From assembly GCA_025370845.1 (NCBI GenBank), contig JAMXFF010000004.1, forward strand, positions 1 to 64,000: a stretch of 64,000 nucleotides of DNA. The letters run 5' to 3'. The notes beneath the pieces are model-generated. The model was not told the DNA's origin. It searched no databases and saw only the letters and a list, made by a program, of their open reading frames with translations. The stretch is from Laspinema palackyanum D2a. GTDB taxonomy: Bacteria > Cyanobacteriota > Cyanobacteriia > Cyanobacteriales > Laspinemataceae. Shown here in pieces: positions 17,474 to 27,059 of the stretch; position 1 is the stretch's first letter, and each line of letters opens with the position of its first letter. Made by a program: the position numbers and the translations under genes.

Positions 17474-18019
17474 CTATTTTTTCAGTTTATAAGCCTGTCG
17501 CAATTCGACTAATGCAGTCTCGGATAGTCCCGATTTCAGGGAACGAATCAACAATCCCCAAGCCTGTAACTGTTCTAATCGTTGGGATTTTTGGAGTTGA
17601 ACCTGATAAAATTGAGTCCAAAACTCCGGTGCATAATAACTACGCCACCCCTTGCGCCAGCGTTGATGCCACCGCGCTAAATCCGGCAGGGTTGGAGATG
17701 CCACTCCCAAAATTGGCGGGAAGTCGGCATAACTCACAAACCGACTCACTCCTTTGCCATGCACATAGACAACATGGCGCATACAATCAATCCGATAGAT
17801 ATCAGCTTCTGGGATGCCGAACATTAGGGCCACAGTTTCTTCGGTGACAAACCGCGCCAGGGGATGCAGGATGCCCGTGGTATGGTTAATTTTAGATTCG
17901 CGGATAACTGGCGAAGAGGGCTGGTAGTTTGATATCATGGTAGATGCCTTGGATAGTGACTGATTAAAAGAGTTACTGGCTTCCATAGCAAGTAGCTTGA
18001 ACACCAGCGAACTGTCCAT
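17474..18019 (-). CDS. Hypothetical cyanobacterial protein
   Basis: A 181-residue protein, no family recognised. The core (residues about 45-115) contains HPLARFVTEETVALMFGIPE and RHVVYVHGKGVSRFVSYADF; the second half is rich in Trp, Arg and Gln (WHQRWRKGWRSYYAPEFW) and helical. There are several possible starts; the internal Met near residue 28 is also plausible because the first 27 residues look variable. No operon partner. Confidence 0.6.
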   Translation of the reverse strand: MDSSLVFKLLAMEASNSFNQSLSKASTMISNYQPSSPVIRESKINHTTGILHPLARFVTEETVALMFGIPEADIYRIDCMRHVVYVHGKGVSRFVSYADFPPILGVASPTLPDLARWHQRWRKGWRSYYAPEFWTQFYQVQLQKSQRLEQLQAWGLLIRSLKSGLSETALVELRQAYKLKK

Positions 18020-18129
18020 ATAGGTTTTAGGAGCGATCGCCCTTTAGTTTTCCAGGCCGGGGGGTGATCGCTTTTATCTCTGTGTTAAATTTATTAAAAG
18101 ATATCCTCTTATCGTTTGTCAAGTAAATT

Positions 18130-18342
18130 GTGGGTTTAGTTAGATTACGAATTCGTGAGTTTGCGAATGAGAAGGGATGGAACCTCAAAGAAGTGTCTGA
18201 CCGTTCCGGTTTGGTGTACAGTACGGTCCGGCATTATGCGCGATCGCCCGGATTAGCGCTGGTAGATTTTACCGCGATTCACAAGCTCGCTCGGACTTTT
18301 GACGTTCTCATCGAAGACTTGGTGGAAATTGTCGAAGAATAG
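18130..18342 (+). CDS. Small XRE-type helix-turn-helix regulator, copy 1
   Basis: 70 residues starting with GTG (MGLVRLRIREFANEKGWNLK). The helix-turn-helix reads KGWNLKEVSDRSGLVYSTVR, as in Cro/XRE repressors, and the protein ends IEDLVEIVEE. It consists of a single DNA-binding domain. A tandem paralogue follows at 18445. A nearby operon target is not evident. Confidence 0.8.
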   Translation: MGLVRLRIREFANEKGWNLKEVSDRSGLVYSTVRHYARSPGLALVDFTAIHKLARTFDVLIEDLVEIVEE

Positions 18343-18444
18343 GAAACCGGCAGGGGTCTTCCTAGACCTCAGTCTGGGATGTTGCAGCGCCAGCGGTTTT
18401 TTCCAGGGTTTTATCAGGGGATGCCAACGCATTACTGGTCAAGT

Positions 18445-18657
18445 ATGGGTTTAGTTAGATTGAAAATTCGGGAATTAGCGGATGAGAAGGGCTGGACCCT
18501 CAAAGAAGTCGCCGATCGCTCCGGTATTGTGTACAGTACCGTCAGAAGCTATGCGAGGCGTCCGGCGATCGCCACCGTTGATTTTACCGCCCTCCACAAA
18601 TTAGCCCGGACCTTCGATGTTCTGATAGAAGATTTGGTGGAAATTATCGAAGAATAG
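18445..18657 (+). CDS. Small XRE-type helix-turn-helix regulator, copy 2
   Basis: 70 residues from the ATG at 18445, with the same length and ends as copy 1 (MGLVRLKIRELADEKGWTLK; IEDLVEIIEE) and about 80 percent identical by eye. The frame is open upstream to 18379, but alignment to copy 1 sets the start. The recognition helix differs in a few residues (YSTVRSYARRP versus YSTVRHYARSP), so the two may bind different operators. Confidence 0.8.
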   Translation: MGLVRLKIRELADEKGWTLKEVADRSGIVYSTVRSYARRPAIATVDFTALHKLARTFDVLIEDLVEIIEE

Positions 18658-19159
18658 GAAACGGGTGGCGGTGTTCGTCGCCTCTAAGAATAGCCATGAT
18701 CGGTTGACAAGTCCTGGATTCGCGAACGGTGGTACTTTACCCGACCCGGATTGAACAGTTGCAATCATGGCATTAAACCCCAATTTGGGCTGTTTTTCTC
18801 GCGAATTAGGGGAGTAGCAGGCAGAGGCTGGCGTTATTGAAAAATAGATGGAATAACTTGTAGCTCTACTGAGGCAGATCGCTTAATATATGGGTTAACT
18901 CAGAGACACCCGGGGTTCAAGTTTGTGAATTCGGGGTGTTTTGGGTATCCAGGGGGTAGAGTTCATGGGGTGGAGAACCCTCAATGTAACTTGGGTTACA
19001 TTGGAATAGGAGGGAATTGTCCCATCGCGCTCTAAGTCAGTCTAGGCCAAAGGATCTAGGCGATCGCCAGCTACCCCTCGGACCCGATCAATGCCGGTTG
19101 ATCTCTGAGTCATGTTACACAGGAAACTGCCTTAACAATCTTAAACTCAATAAATCGCC
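18658..19159. other. Intergenic stretch with no recognised gene
   Basis: About 500 bases between the second XRE gene and the HisKA fragment. Short frames exist but none has a protein-like composition or ribosome binding site. No repeat family was recognised here. Confidence 0.5.
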
Positions 19160-19441
19160 ATGCACAGCATTCAATCTGGCACTACTCAAGTGGAGCATCA
19201 AGAAAATCTAGTTGCACTGAAGTCATACTTTATGACTCTGATTTCCCACGAACTGAGAACGCCCTTAACCACGATCTTATTATCCGCTGATTTACTGGAA
19301 TGTTATAGCAATAGCTGGACTGATGAGAAAAAACTCAAGCACGTTCAGCAAATCCAAACTGCTGCGATGGAAATTACCAAGCTGATTGAAAGCGAACAAT
19401 TTACGGAAACCCTCCGAAAAGTAGCCAGCACAATTCACTAA
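19160..19441 (+). CDS. Stand-alone HisKA dimerisation domain (histidine kinase fragment)
   Basis: A 93-residue frame whose core FMTLISHELRTPLTTILLSA is the phospho-acceptor H-box of a sensor histidine kinase, followed by the second helix of the dimerisation domain (IQTAAMEITKLIESEQF). The protein stops there; no HATPase domain, sensor domain or adjoining kinase sequence is seen. It is either a remnant of a full kinase or a small phosphotransfer or interfering protein. The start is uncertain, with no strong ribosome binding site. Confidence 0.55.
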   Translation: MHSIQSGTTQVEHQENLVALKSYFMTLISHELRTPLTTILLSADLLECYSNSWTDEKKLKHVQQIQTAAMEITKLIESEQFTETLRKVASTIH

Positions 19442-19644
19442 GTATTCTAACAAATTGTAAGCCTCTTCTATCCCCTTTGGTTGCCTAAAAATTGACCAAG
19501 TTAGTTGAAAACCGTTGCTCTAAAATCCCCATAAACCGGGAAGAAACCGAAGCGATCGCCCCAATGATGCCTGTCCCGCCCAGGACTCGATTCCTCGGGA
19601 CCCGCATCATTAGGGCGCTCTCCACGGTGAAACGGCGATCGACC

Positions 19645-19667
19645 AAAAAAAACCCCCTAATGGGGGC
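19645..19667 (-). terminator. Rho-independent terminator of the cta operon
   Basis: On the minus strand GCCCCCATTAGGGGG is followed by eight T residues. It lies 35 bases after the ctaE stop. Confidence 0.9.
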
Positions 19668-19701
19668 AAATCTCATCAACCAGGAGGGATAACATCCCAA
19701 T

Positions 19702-20325
19702 TTAGAACAAATACAGAATTGTAAACAGCACAATCCAGACCACATCAACAAAGTGCCAGTATAATTCTGCTGCTTCTGCTCCAAAGTGACTCTCACTGGA
19801 ATAATGACCCGCCTTCAGGGATTTCCATAAGACTGCCAAAATTAACAGCAACCCAAAGGTGACGTGCAATCCGTGAAAGCCCGTTAGCACATAAAACGTG
19901 CTGGTAAAGATATTATCCGCCAAACCAAAGCCAGTATGAAAATATTCATACAACTGGCCCACGAGGAACACCGCCCCCATGAGTGCCGTTAGTCCGAACC
20001 AAAATCTCAGACCCTTGACATCATTCTTCTTAATCGCCGCATTGCCGCGATTCATCACAAAACTGCTGGAAATCAGGATAATCGTATTCACCCCGGGCAG
20101 CAACAGTTCCATTTCTGGTGTTCCTTCCGGGGGCCAGTCCGGGGTCACCGAGCGAAAAGTGAGATAAGCGGCGAATAATCCCAAGAAAATCATCGACTCT
20201 GCCACCAGAAACATGATGATGCCAAAAATTCGATGATCCGGATGGTCACCGTGGTGACCCCCGTGAGCTCCCGCGCCATGTTCAGCTTGTATAGCCGCCT
20301 TGCTTGTATCAATTGTCCCTTGCAT
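19702..20325 (-). CDS. ctaE: Cytochrome c oxidase subunit III
   Basis: A 207-residue integral membrane protein with five hydrophobic helices. The helices carry the subunit III signatures FGIIMFLVAESMIFLGLFAA (first helix, Glu) and ELYWHFVDVVWIVLFTILYL (last helix). The His-rich N-terminus (EHGAGAHGGHHGDHPDH) is common in cyanobacterial subunit III. It is part of the aa3-type terminal oxidase of the respiratory chain, working with the ctaC and ctaD products. It is the last gene of the cluster, 89 bases after ctaD. Confidence 0.95.
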   Translation of the reverse strand: MQGTIDTSKAAIQAEHGAGAHGGHHGDHPDHRIFGIIMFLVAESMIFLGLFAAYLTFRSVTPDWPPEGTPEMELLLPGVNTIILISSSFVMNRGNAAIKKNDVKGLRFWFGLTALMGAVFLVGQLYEYFHTGFGLADNIFTSTFYVLTGFHGLHVTFGLLLILAVLWKSLKAGHYSSESHFGAEAAELYWHFVDVVWIVLFTILYLF

Positions 20326-20414
20326 AAGCGATCGCCTGTTGTAGAGTTTACGAATTGAGTCTGGGATGACTGGGGCCGGGGTTGACCCGACCCCAAAAAA
20401 CGCAGTTGCGCGGT

Positions 20415-22115
20415 TTAGGAAACCGTCGGTCCCCCGGATAGCATGGGAGTATTCGCTTGGGACTCAGGCATTTGAACGTTCGGGTTGCGATCGCCCATAC
20501 CGTAATCATAAGGACCAGTCAAGCGCACAGGTTCCCCAATAAAATTCTCCACCGGCGGAGGGGAAGCGGTTTGCCACTCCATCGTTAAAGCATCCCAGGG
20601 ATTGCCCGATGCTTTCGGACCGCCAATCCAACTCCAAACCGCATTGATAATTAAAGGTACGGTAGAAACCGCCAGGATATAAGAACCGACGGTGCAAACT
20701 AAATTGACCGTGGCAAACTTGGGGTCATACTCCGCCACCCGGCGCGGCATTCCTTGCAGTCCGAGATAGTGCATCGGCAAGAAACACAGGTTAAACCCGA
20801 TCAAGGTTAGGGCAAAATGGAGTTTACCCAGAGGTTCATTCATCATTCGACCAGTCATCTTGGGGAACCAGTGATAGATTCCGCCATAGAGACCGAAGAC
20901 GCTGCCGCCAAACAGCACATAATGCAAGTGGGCGACAATGAAATAGGTATCGTGAACGTGAATATCAAAGGGGACCGAGGCGATCATAATCCCACTGAGG
21001 CCGCCAATCACGAACATGGAGACGAAACCCAACCCGAACAGCATGGCGCTGTTGAGGCGAAGTTTGCCTCCCCAAACTGTAGCTAACCAGCTAAACACTT
21101 TAATGCCTGTGGGAACGGCGATAATCATGGTTGCCACCATGAAGAACATCCGTAACCAGCCGGGGGTACCACTGGTGAACATATGGTGCGCCCAGACGAT
21201 TAAGCCCAGAAAGCTAATTGCCATACTGGAATAGGCGATCGCCTGATAGCCAAAAATCGGCTTGCGGGCGTGCACCGGCAAAATATCAGAAATCATCCCA
21301 AAAATCGGCAGAATCATGATATAAACCGCCGGATGGGAATAAAACCAGAACATATGCTGGTAAACCACCGGGTCCCCACCGCCCATTGGATTGAAAAAGG
21401 TAGTTCCGGCAATCAAGTCAAAAGCGAGGAGAATTAACGCCCCAGCTAAGACCGGAGTCGAGATTAAAATCAACGCCGAAGCTGCCAGCATTGCCCAGCA
21501 GAACAAGGGCATATCATTCAATCCCATTCCGGGCATCCGCATTTTCAGGATGGTGGTCAAAAAGTTGATCCCGCCCAAAATGGAGGAGGTTCCCAGGATC
21601 AGAACGCTCAAAATCCAGATAAATTCTCCGGCTTTTTCCCCAGTGGTACTTAACGGGGGATAGGAGGTCCAACCGGCACCGGCGGCACCGACAAAGAAGC
21701 TAGATAATAGCAGGATTCCGCCGGGGGGGATCAGCCAAAAGGCGATCGCATTCAACCGGGGGAAAGCCATATCCCGCGCCCCAATCATCAGGGGAATCAG
21801 GTAGTTGCCAAAGGCCCCGGTCCCCGCAGGCACTATCCACAGAAAAATCATGACCGTGGCATGGATCGTAAACAGACCGTTATAGAGTTCACGGCTGACA
21901 AAATCCGAGTCGGGAGTTGCCAGTTCGGTCCGAACAGCGGTGGCTAATGCACCGCCAATCAGATAGAAAATGAAGGTGCAGACCAGGTATTGAATCCCGA
22001 TCACCTTATGGTCCGTACTAAAGCTAAAGTATTCTCGCCAAGGGGTCTGTCCACCGGCTTCTACAGCCAGGGTTTCCCCGAGGTTATCGGTTTCGGGTTC
22101 AGTTACTTGTGCCAT
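20415..22115 (-). CDS. ctaD: Cytochrome c oxidase subunit I
   Basis: A 566-residue protein with about 12 membrane helices. Heme-copper oxidase residues are visible: TIHATVMIFLWIVP (low-spin heme His), FWFYSHPAVYIMILPIFG (CuB His-Pro...Tyr), WAHHMFTSG (CuB His-His) and IVAHLHYVLFGG (heme a3 and heme a His). The opening WREYFSFSTDHKVIGIQYL is the usual subunit I start. It reduces O2 to water using electrons from subunit II and pumps protons. A MITE-like repeat separates it from ctaC, so it may have its own promoter. Confidence 0.97.
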   Translation of the reverse strand: MAQVTEPETDNLGETLAVEAGGQTPWREYFSFSTDHKVIGIQYLVCTFIFYLIGGALATAVRTELATPDSDFVSRELYNGLFTIHATVMIFLWIVPAGTGAFGNYLIPLMIGARDMAFPRLNAIAFWLIPPGGILLLSSFFVGAAGAGWTSYPPLSTTGEKAGEFIWILSVLILGTSSILGGINFLTTILKMRMPGMGLNDMPLFCWAMLAASALILISTPVLAGALILLAFDLIAGTTFFNPMGGGDPVVYQHMFWFYSHPAVYIMILPIFGMISDILPVHARKPIFGYQAIAYSSMAISFLGLIVWAHHMFTSGTPGWLRMFFMVATMIIAVPTGIKVFSWLATVWGGKLRLNSAMLFGLGFVSMFVIGGLSGIMIASVPFDIHVHDTYFIVAHLHYVLFGGSVFGLYGGIYHWFPKMTGRMMNEPLGKLHFALTLIGFNLCFLPMHYLGLQGMPRRVAEYDPKFATVNLVCTVGSYILAVSTVPLIINAVWSWIGGPKASGNPWDALTMEWQTASPPPVENFIGEPVRLTGPYDYGMGDRNPNVQMPESQANTPMLSGGPTVS

Positions 22116-22223
22116 AAATCAATTGTTATTACTGATGCGTCTGAGTTCCCCTGCTGATGAGGGATGATAGGTCACTCGTTCCAGGTTAAAGGGCGAGTTG
22201 CATCTCCCCGCCACAGCTAATAC

Positions 22224-22342
22224 CAAATCCGGTTGTCTCAAGTCAGTTTTCTTTCTTAGCCCGCGCAGGCGGGCTTCGTTCGTATAGCCCCAGGCTTTAG
22301 CCTGCGGGTCTTTATAAACAATAGACCGATCACAACCGGATT
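22224..22342. repeat. MITE-like repeat with AATCCGGTTGT ends, copy 1
   Basis: Terminal inverted repeats AATCCGGTTGT (left) and ACAACCGGATT (right) enclose the hairpins AGCCCGCGCAGGCGGGCT and CAGGCTTTAGCCTG. Similar elements lie at 52975-53089 (imperfect ends) and 54836-54940 (left end only). It sits between ctaC and ctaD. Confidence 0.75.
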
Positions 22343-22364
22343 CCTGATAAAGACATCGGCGGAG

Positions 22365-23378
22365 TTAAATCGCCCGATCGCCCAGATGGTGTTCGGCATG
22401 GAGTTGATTGAGGGTCTCTCCATCAATCCCCATCTCAGCGGCCAAAGGTTGCAGATAGTCGGTTTCCGATAAGTCTGCCGGATTCAATGCCACAGTTTCC
22501 AGTCCCTCAGATTGCGCCACAATCTGACTCTGTAACCAAGCTTGGAAATCTTCTTCCGACTGCACAATCACGCGGGTTTTCATCCCGCCATGATAGGACC
22601 CACAGAGTTCGGCGCAAACCACAGAGTATTCCCCGACTATTTGGGGAACGAAGCGCAACTCGCTTTCTCGTCCGGGGATGGCGTCTTGTTTCAGTCGAAA
22701 TTCCGGAATCCACAGGGAATGGATGACATCACTGGCGCTAATCGTCAGTTCCACCTCTTTTCCTGCTGGGAGATGCAATTCTCCAGAGGTTACCCCACTG
22801 TTGGGATAGGTGAAAATCCAGGCAAATTGGAGTCCGAGGACGTTGACACTGACAAACGGATCTTGGCCTTGGGTGCGCGGTGAAGCGCCCACCCCGAGGG
22901 CCACCAGTTTACCCGGTGCTTTGCTGGGGGCCATACCCGGTTCGTCCGAGGGTAAGGAGGCGGCGATCGCCGCCCCAGGCTGGTGTTTATGGGCAACATG
23001 AGACTCATGGGAGGCCATTGGGTCTAAACCCCCCATTGAGTTGTAAATTTCAAAACTGTAGACCCCGATCCCCATGATGATGATGGCCGGGATCGCAGTC
23101 CAGAGAATTTCTAGGGGAACGTTGCCATGAATAGGTGGCCCATCGGTATTGTCATTGGCCTGTTTTCTAAATTTGAAAATGGAAATCACGATGATCCCCT
23201 GCACAATCAGGAAGAGACCTGTGGAAATGGTCATCATCGTGTTAAATAGTGCATCAATCCGGGGCGCTTCTTCTGAGGCGGCAACGGGCATGAGACTATG
23301 ATTCTGGCCGACCCACAAGCTCACCAACGTGATGGTGATGCCTGCGATCATCGTCCAAATAGCACTGGGTACTTTCAC
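22365..23378 (-). CDS. ctaC: Cytochrome c oxidase subunit II
   Basis: A 337-residue protein with two N-terminal membrane helices (residues about 8-28 and 50-70) and a cupredoxin domain. The CuA site is visible as CAELCGSYHGGM (Cys255, Cys259, His263, Met266) with His220 in VIHSLWIPEF. It accepts electrons from cytochrome c6 or plastocyanin and passes them to subunit I. A variable His/Pro/Ala-rich loop (residues about 120-170) enlarges the domain compared with typical proteins. It is the first gene of the ctaCDE cluster. Confidence 0.95.
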   Translation of the reverse strand: MKVPSAIWTMIAGITITLVSLWVGQNHSLMPVAASEEAPRIDALFNTMMTISTGLFLIVQGIIVISIFKFRKQANDNTDGPPIHGNVPLEILWTAIPAIIIMGIGVYSFEIYNSMGGLDPMASHESHVAHKHQPGAAIAASLPSDEPGMAPSKAPGKLVALGVGASPRTQGQDPFVSVNVLGLQFAWIFTYPNSGVTSGELHLPAGKEVELTISASDVIHSLWIPEFRLKQDAIPGRESELRFVPQIVGEYSVVCAELCGSYHGGMKTRVIVQSEEDFQAWLQSQIVAQSEGLETVALNPADLSETDYLQPLAAEMGIDGETLNQLHAEHHLGDRAI

Positions 23379-23671
23379 TTCAACCTCCTTGATGAGAAAT
23401 TTTGCCGCAGTCGGCGACTCCGAGTGCTGTCTTGCAACAGTTTTTTATGACTCCAATTGCTAAGTTAGCAATTTTTCGGGTCCGATGTATGGGTTGTGGG
23501 TATATTCCGTCCCTCAATTTGTCATAGGGAGAGGATAAATCGGGGGATTTTTGGGGAAGGGTTGATTGGTGGCCGGGGGATTGCACTGTTGTTATTGGTG
23601 AATAAATCTCTGGCTTGCATTCCGGATTGATCCCCCCAACCCCCCTTACAAGGTTAGGTTTTTTACGCTCT

Positions 23672-24036
23672 TGTCCCCTCCCCTTGGCAAGGGGAGGGTT
23701 AGGGTGGGGTCCTCTGGGTGGCGATCGCGCTGGCGCTTGGAATGGTTGTGTGGAGGGTGTCGGCGGTGACTTGGCGATCGCAGTGTCACGAAGAAAGAGG
23801 TTGGCACCCGGCTCCATACAGGCGCGGTAAGCGGAGCTATCCCGTAGGGAATTGCCCAAGAAGAACCCCACCCTAACCCTCCCCTTGCCAAGGGGAGGGG
23901 ACAAGAAGAACCCCACCCCTCCCCTTGCCAAGGGGAGGGGACAAGAAGAACCCCACCCTAACCCTCCCCTTGCCAAGGGGAGGGGACAAGAAGAACCCCA
24001 CCCTAACCCTCCCCTTGCCAAGGGGAGGGGACAAGA
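23672..24036. repeat. G-rich palindromic repeats, including a tandem array
   Basis: One inverted copy lies at about 23672-23712. Four direct copies at about 23865-24036 repeat with a period near 45 bases, joined by GACAAGAAGA. The core is CCCCTTGCCAAGGGG. The second array copy has lost the CTAACC segment. The array lies between the divergent ctaC and ctaA genes. It is not a CRISPR array: the spacers are not unique and the repeat is palindromic. Confidence 0.85.
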
Positions 24037-24348
24037 GCGTAAAACCTAACCTTGTATTTGCAAGAAGTTTAATGTTTTCGGCACTGAACGGGGATGACGG
24101 TTGAAACCGTCACTACGAACGGGGATTTGTGAAGAAAGGTTAACTTTAGGGGAGAGATTGTCAGGAAATACCGGCAATTTTTCGGGGAGGGAAAATCAGG
24201 GAAAAGGCTTGTCGCTCTGGCTTCTGACTCGCTACTGTAGAAAAAGAATGGGGTTGTTGGATTTGGGGGAAAGGATAAACTACATCAGAGTAATTACTCA
24301 GTGTTAATTTAACATAAGGAACGAAAATGACGCGAAGGAGTAGCAATA

Positions 24349-25269
24349 ATGGCGAACTCAGTCGTTGATCGGCATCCGGCGATCGCACCCACTGACTCCC
24401 CCCCTCGGGATCGGATTCGTCGCTTGGTCTGGAAAATTGCGATCGCGACCCTGCTCTTAATGGCAGTCGGCAGTGCAACAAGGGTGATGAATGCGGGTTT
24501 GGCTTGTCCAGACTGGCCGCTTTGTTATGGGAAGTTAGTCCCCACCCAGCAAATGAATTTGCAGGTGTTCTTGGAATGGTTTCACCGCTTAGATGCGGGG
24601 TTAATCGGCCTCAGCGCGATCGCCTTAGCCGGATTATCCTGGTGGGATCGCCGGGAACTCCCCGGTTGGCTACCCTTTGCCTCCACCGGCGCATTGGGTT
24701 TAATCGTCTTTCAAGCCCTCTTAGGCGGACTCACCGTCACCGAACTGCTGCGATTTGACATTGTAACCGCTCATCTGGGAACTGCCCTCTTATTTTTCAC
24801 CACCCTGTTAATCATCGGCATGGCACTGTTACCCTATCAAGGGACTGGCAGTGTGGGTAAACTCCCCTGGATTGGCCTGTTTGCAGCAATTTTTGTCTAT
24901 GTCCAAAGTTTACTCGGGGGATTAGTCGGTTCCCAATGGGCGCTTCATCAATGTTTCGGCTACAATCAGCTATGCACTGTGATGAACAGTCACATTTTTG
25001 GGGTTGTTCCCCCGACTGTCACAATTATCGCTTTAGTGGTTTTGGCATTCCGAACTCCGGCATTGCATCCTAAATTACGACAACTCGCCAGGTGGGCCGG
25101 TATCTTGTTACTCTTGCAAATTGGATTAGGGATTGCTACCTTTTACGAACATCTGCAAGTGGAACTGCTCACGGTGTCTCACCAAGCGACGGGTGCAGCC
25201 TTACTCGGAACTCTGGTGGCGTTTACCGTATTGGCACTGCGCGATCGCGCCGGAAGCGTTCGGGTTTGA
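24349..25269 (+). CDS. ctaA: Heme A synthase (COX15/CtaA family)
   Basis: A 306-residue protein with about eight hydrophobic helices. The conserved N-terminal region (LLMAVGSATRVMNAGLACPD, then WPLCYG) and the His motifs FHRLDAG and TAHLGTAL, plus the C-terminal VSHQATGAAL, fit heme A synthase, which oxidises the C8 methyl of heme O to a formyl group. It is followed 77 bases later by ctaB, and both are divergent from ctaCDE, the usual cyanobacterial order. Confidence 0.93.
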   Translation: MANSVVDRHPAIAPTDSPPRDRIRRLVWKIAIATLLLMAVGSATRVMNAGLACPDWPLCYGKLVPTQQMNLQVFLEWFHRLDAGLIGLSAIALAGLSWWDRRELPGWLPFASTGALGLIVFQALLGGLTVTELLRFDIVTAHLGTALLFFTTLLIIGMALLPYQGTGSVGKLPWIGLFAAIFVYVQSLLGGLVGSQWALHQCFGYNQLCTVMNSHIFGVVPPTVTIIALVVLAFRTPALHPKLRQLARWAGILLLLQIGLGIATFYEHLQVELLTVSHQATGAALLGTLVAFTVLALRDRAGSVRV

Positions 25270-25346
25270 GAATTTTTCCATCGTCAACTGTATTTCGATG
25301 CAATAGCCCAGCCTCTTGACTGCTGAAAGGAAACAAAACATTTATC

Positions 25347-26327
25347 ATGCAAGAAATCATCGCAACTGGTACACAACGGCATCATGAAACTCTGTTGCAA
25401 GTGCTAAAAAGTTACTACCAGTTAACCAAACCTCGAATTATTCTGTTGCTGCTGATTACCACAGCATCCGGACTCTGGGTCGCGGCTCATGGAGAGGTCG
25501 ATCCCCTGTTAGTGTTAGTAACAATGGCGGGCGGTGCTTTAGCTGCCGCCTCAGCGAATACGATTAACTGTTTGTACGATCGCGATATCGATTACATCAT
25601 GGAACGCACTCGTCATCGCCCCTTACCCTCGGGTCGAGTGCAACCTCGGGATGCGCTGATTTTTGCGATCGCCCTTGCAGTTACTTCGTTTACCCTGCTG
25701 ACAGTGTTTGCGAATTTACTCGCCGCACTTCTCGCCATGTCCGGAATCGTCTTCTACGTCGCCATCTATACCCATTTACTCAAGCGTCACAGTACCCAAA
25801 ATATCGTCATTGGAGGCGCTGCCGGGGCGATTCCCCCGTTAGTCGGTTGGGCGGCAGTTACCGGAGACCTGAGTTGGGCACCTTGGGTGATGTTCGCCAT
25901 CATTTTTCTCTGGACACCGCCCCACTTCTGGGCATTAGCCATGATGATTCGCGATGACTATGCTGCCGTCAATGTCCCGATGTTGCCGGTAATTAAGGGA
26001 GATGAAGAAACCGCCCGTCAAATCTGGTATTATACTTTATTGCTTTTGCCATTAACCCTCGGGCTGACTTATCCCTTGCATACCAGTGGAATGGTCTATG
26101 CAGCATTGGCGGTGTTTTTAGGGGTGATTTTTGCCAAGAAAGCCTGGGAACTGTTGCAAGCCCCGACAGACCGAGACAAGGCGCGATCGCTGTTTAAATA
26201 CTCGATTTTATATCTGATGTTATTATCTGCCGGAATGGTGGTGGATAGTTTGCCCGTGACTCATCAGGTAACGACGGCGATCGCTCAGAATGTCCAGGTT
26301 TTAATCAGTGCGATCGGCGTGATGTAA
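25347..26327 (+). CDS. ctaB: Protoheme IX farnesyltransferase (heme O synthase)
   Basis: A 326-residue UbiA-superfamily membrane prenyltransferase with about nine helices. Its first Asp-rich motif is [20 protein letters not shown] and its second active-site loop is [20 protein letters not shown]. It attaches a farnesyl group to heme B to make heme O, the substrate of ctaA. The ATG is preceded by GAAAGGAAACAA. A partner of the oxidase genes on the other strand. Confidence 0.95.
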   Translation: MQEIIATGTQRHHETLLQVLKSYYQLTKPRIILLLLITTASGLWVAAHGEVDPLLVLVTMAGGALAAASANTINCLYDRDIDYIMERTRHRPLPSGRVQPRDALIFAIALAVTSFTLLTVFANLLAALLAMSGIVFYVAIYTHLLKRHSTQNIVIGGAAGAIPPLVGWAAVTGDLSWAPWVMFAIIFLWTPPHFWALAMMIRDDYAAVNVPMLPVIKGDEETARQIWYYTLLLLPLTLGLTYPLHTSGMVYAALAVFLGVIFAKKAWELLQAPTDRDKARSLFKYSILYLMLLSAGMVVDSLPVTHQVTTAIAQNVQVLISAIGVM

Positions 26328-26483
26328 TTCACCGGATTTGGCTCAGTTAAATGTCTGAGTTAATCTTGCATAAAACTACCCTGTTTGGGTTAGTAAACCA
26401 CAGAGATTGTGGGATGGGGTGGGCCAATTGCCTACCCCTAATTTTTTGGATAAATTTTCAGGGAATGATACCCCATCCAGTTT

Positions 26484-27059
26484 TCAATCCAGGGTACGAA
26501 TCACTCGACAGGGGTTTCCCGCAGCAACGACCCTCGGGGGCAGATCTCGCGTCACCACACTCCCTGCGCCAATGGTAGAACCCTCTCCAATGGTAACCCC
26601 AGGGCAGATAATCGCCCCACCGCCAATCCAAACATCGCTCCCGATTTCCACTGGCAATGCCGACTCCCATCCCTCTGTGCGATCCGTGGGATTGAGTGGA
26701 TGAGTGGCGGTGTAGATTTGCACCTTGGGTCCAATCAGGACGCGATCGCCCAGTCGGACTGTATTGCAGTCGAGAATGACGCAATCATAGTTGATAAATA
26801 GACGCTCCCCGGCAAAAATATTAAAACCGTAGTCGCATCGAAACGGAGGTTTCACTTCAGAACCGGGTCCAATTTTCCCAAACAGTTCTTGGATGAGAGA
26901 TTCTCGTTCGCGGGTGGCATCCGGAAGGGAGAGATTGAAGGTATGTAAGATGCGTTGCGATCGCGCCAGCAACTCCACAAGTTCGGGATCCGTTGCCAGA
27001 TAAAGCTCTCCTGCGAGCATTCTTTGGCGCATCGATTTCTCGGCGTTCGATTGATTCAT
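26484..27059 (-). CDS. Sugar O-acetyltransferase (maltose/galactoside type)
   Basis: A 191-residue protein. The N-terminal mac domain (MRQRMLAGELYLATDPELVE) is followed by left-handed beta-helix hexapeptide repeats (VRLGDRVLIGPKVQIYTATH; VWIGGGAIICPGVTIGEGST). The catalytic His of the family lies in ATHPLN. It transfers acetyl from acetyl-CoA to a sugar; the substrate is not clear. It is convergent with ctaB and lies alone. Family: CysE/LacA/NodL/Maa. Confidence 0.88.
   Translation of the reverse strand: MNQSNAEKSMRQRMLAGELYLATDPELVELLARSQRILHTFNLSLPDATRERESLIQELFGKIGPGSEVKPPFRCDYGFNIFAGERLFINYDCVILDCNTVRLGDRVLIGPKVQIYTATHPLNPTDRTEGWESALPVEIGSDVWIGGGAIICPGVTIGEGSTIGAGSVVTRDLPPRVVAAGNPCRVIRTLD

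Noticed and set aside
23865..24036. Possible CRISPR array
   Set aside because: The repeat is itself palindromic and the intervening sequences are nearly identical and very short, so there are no spacers. No cas gene is nearby.
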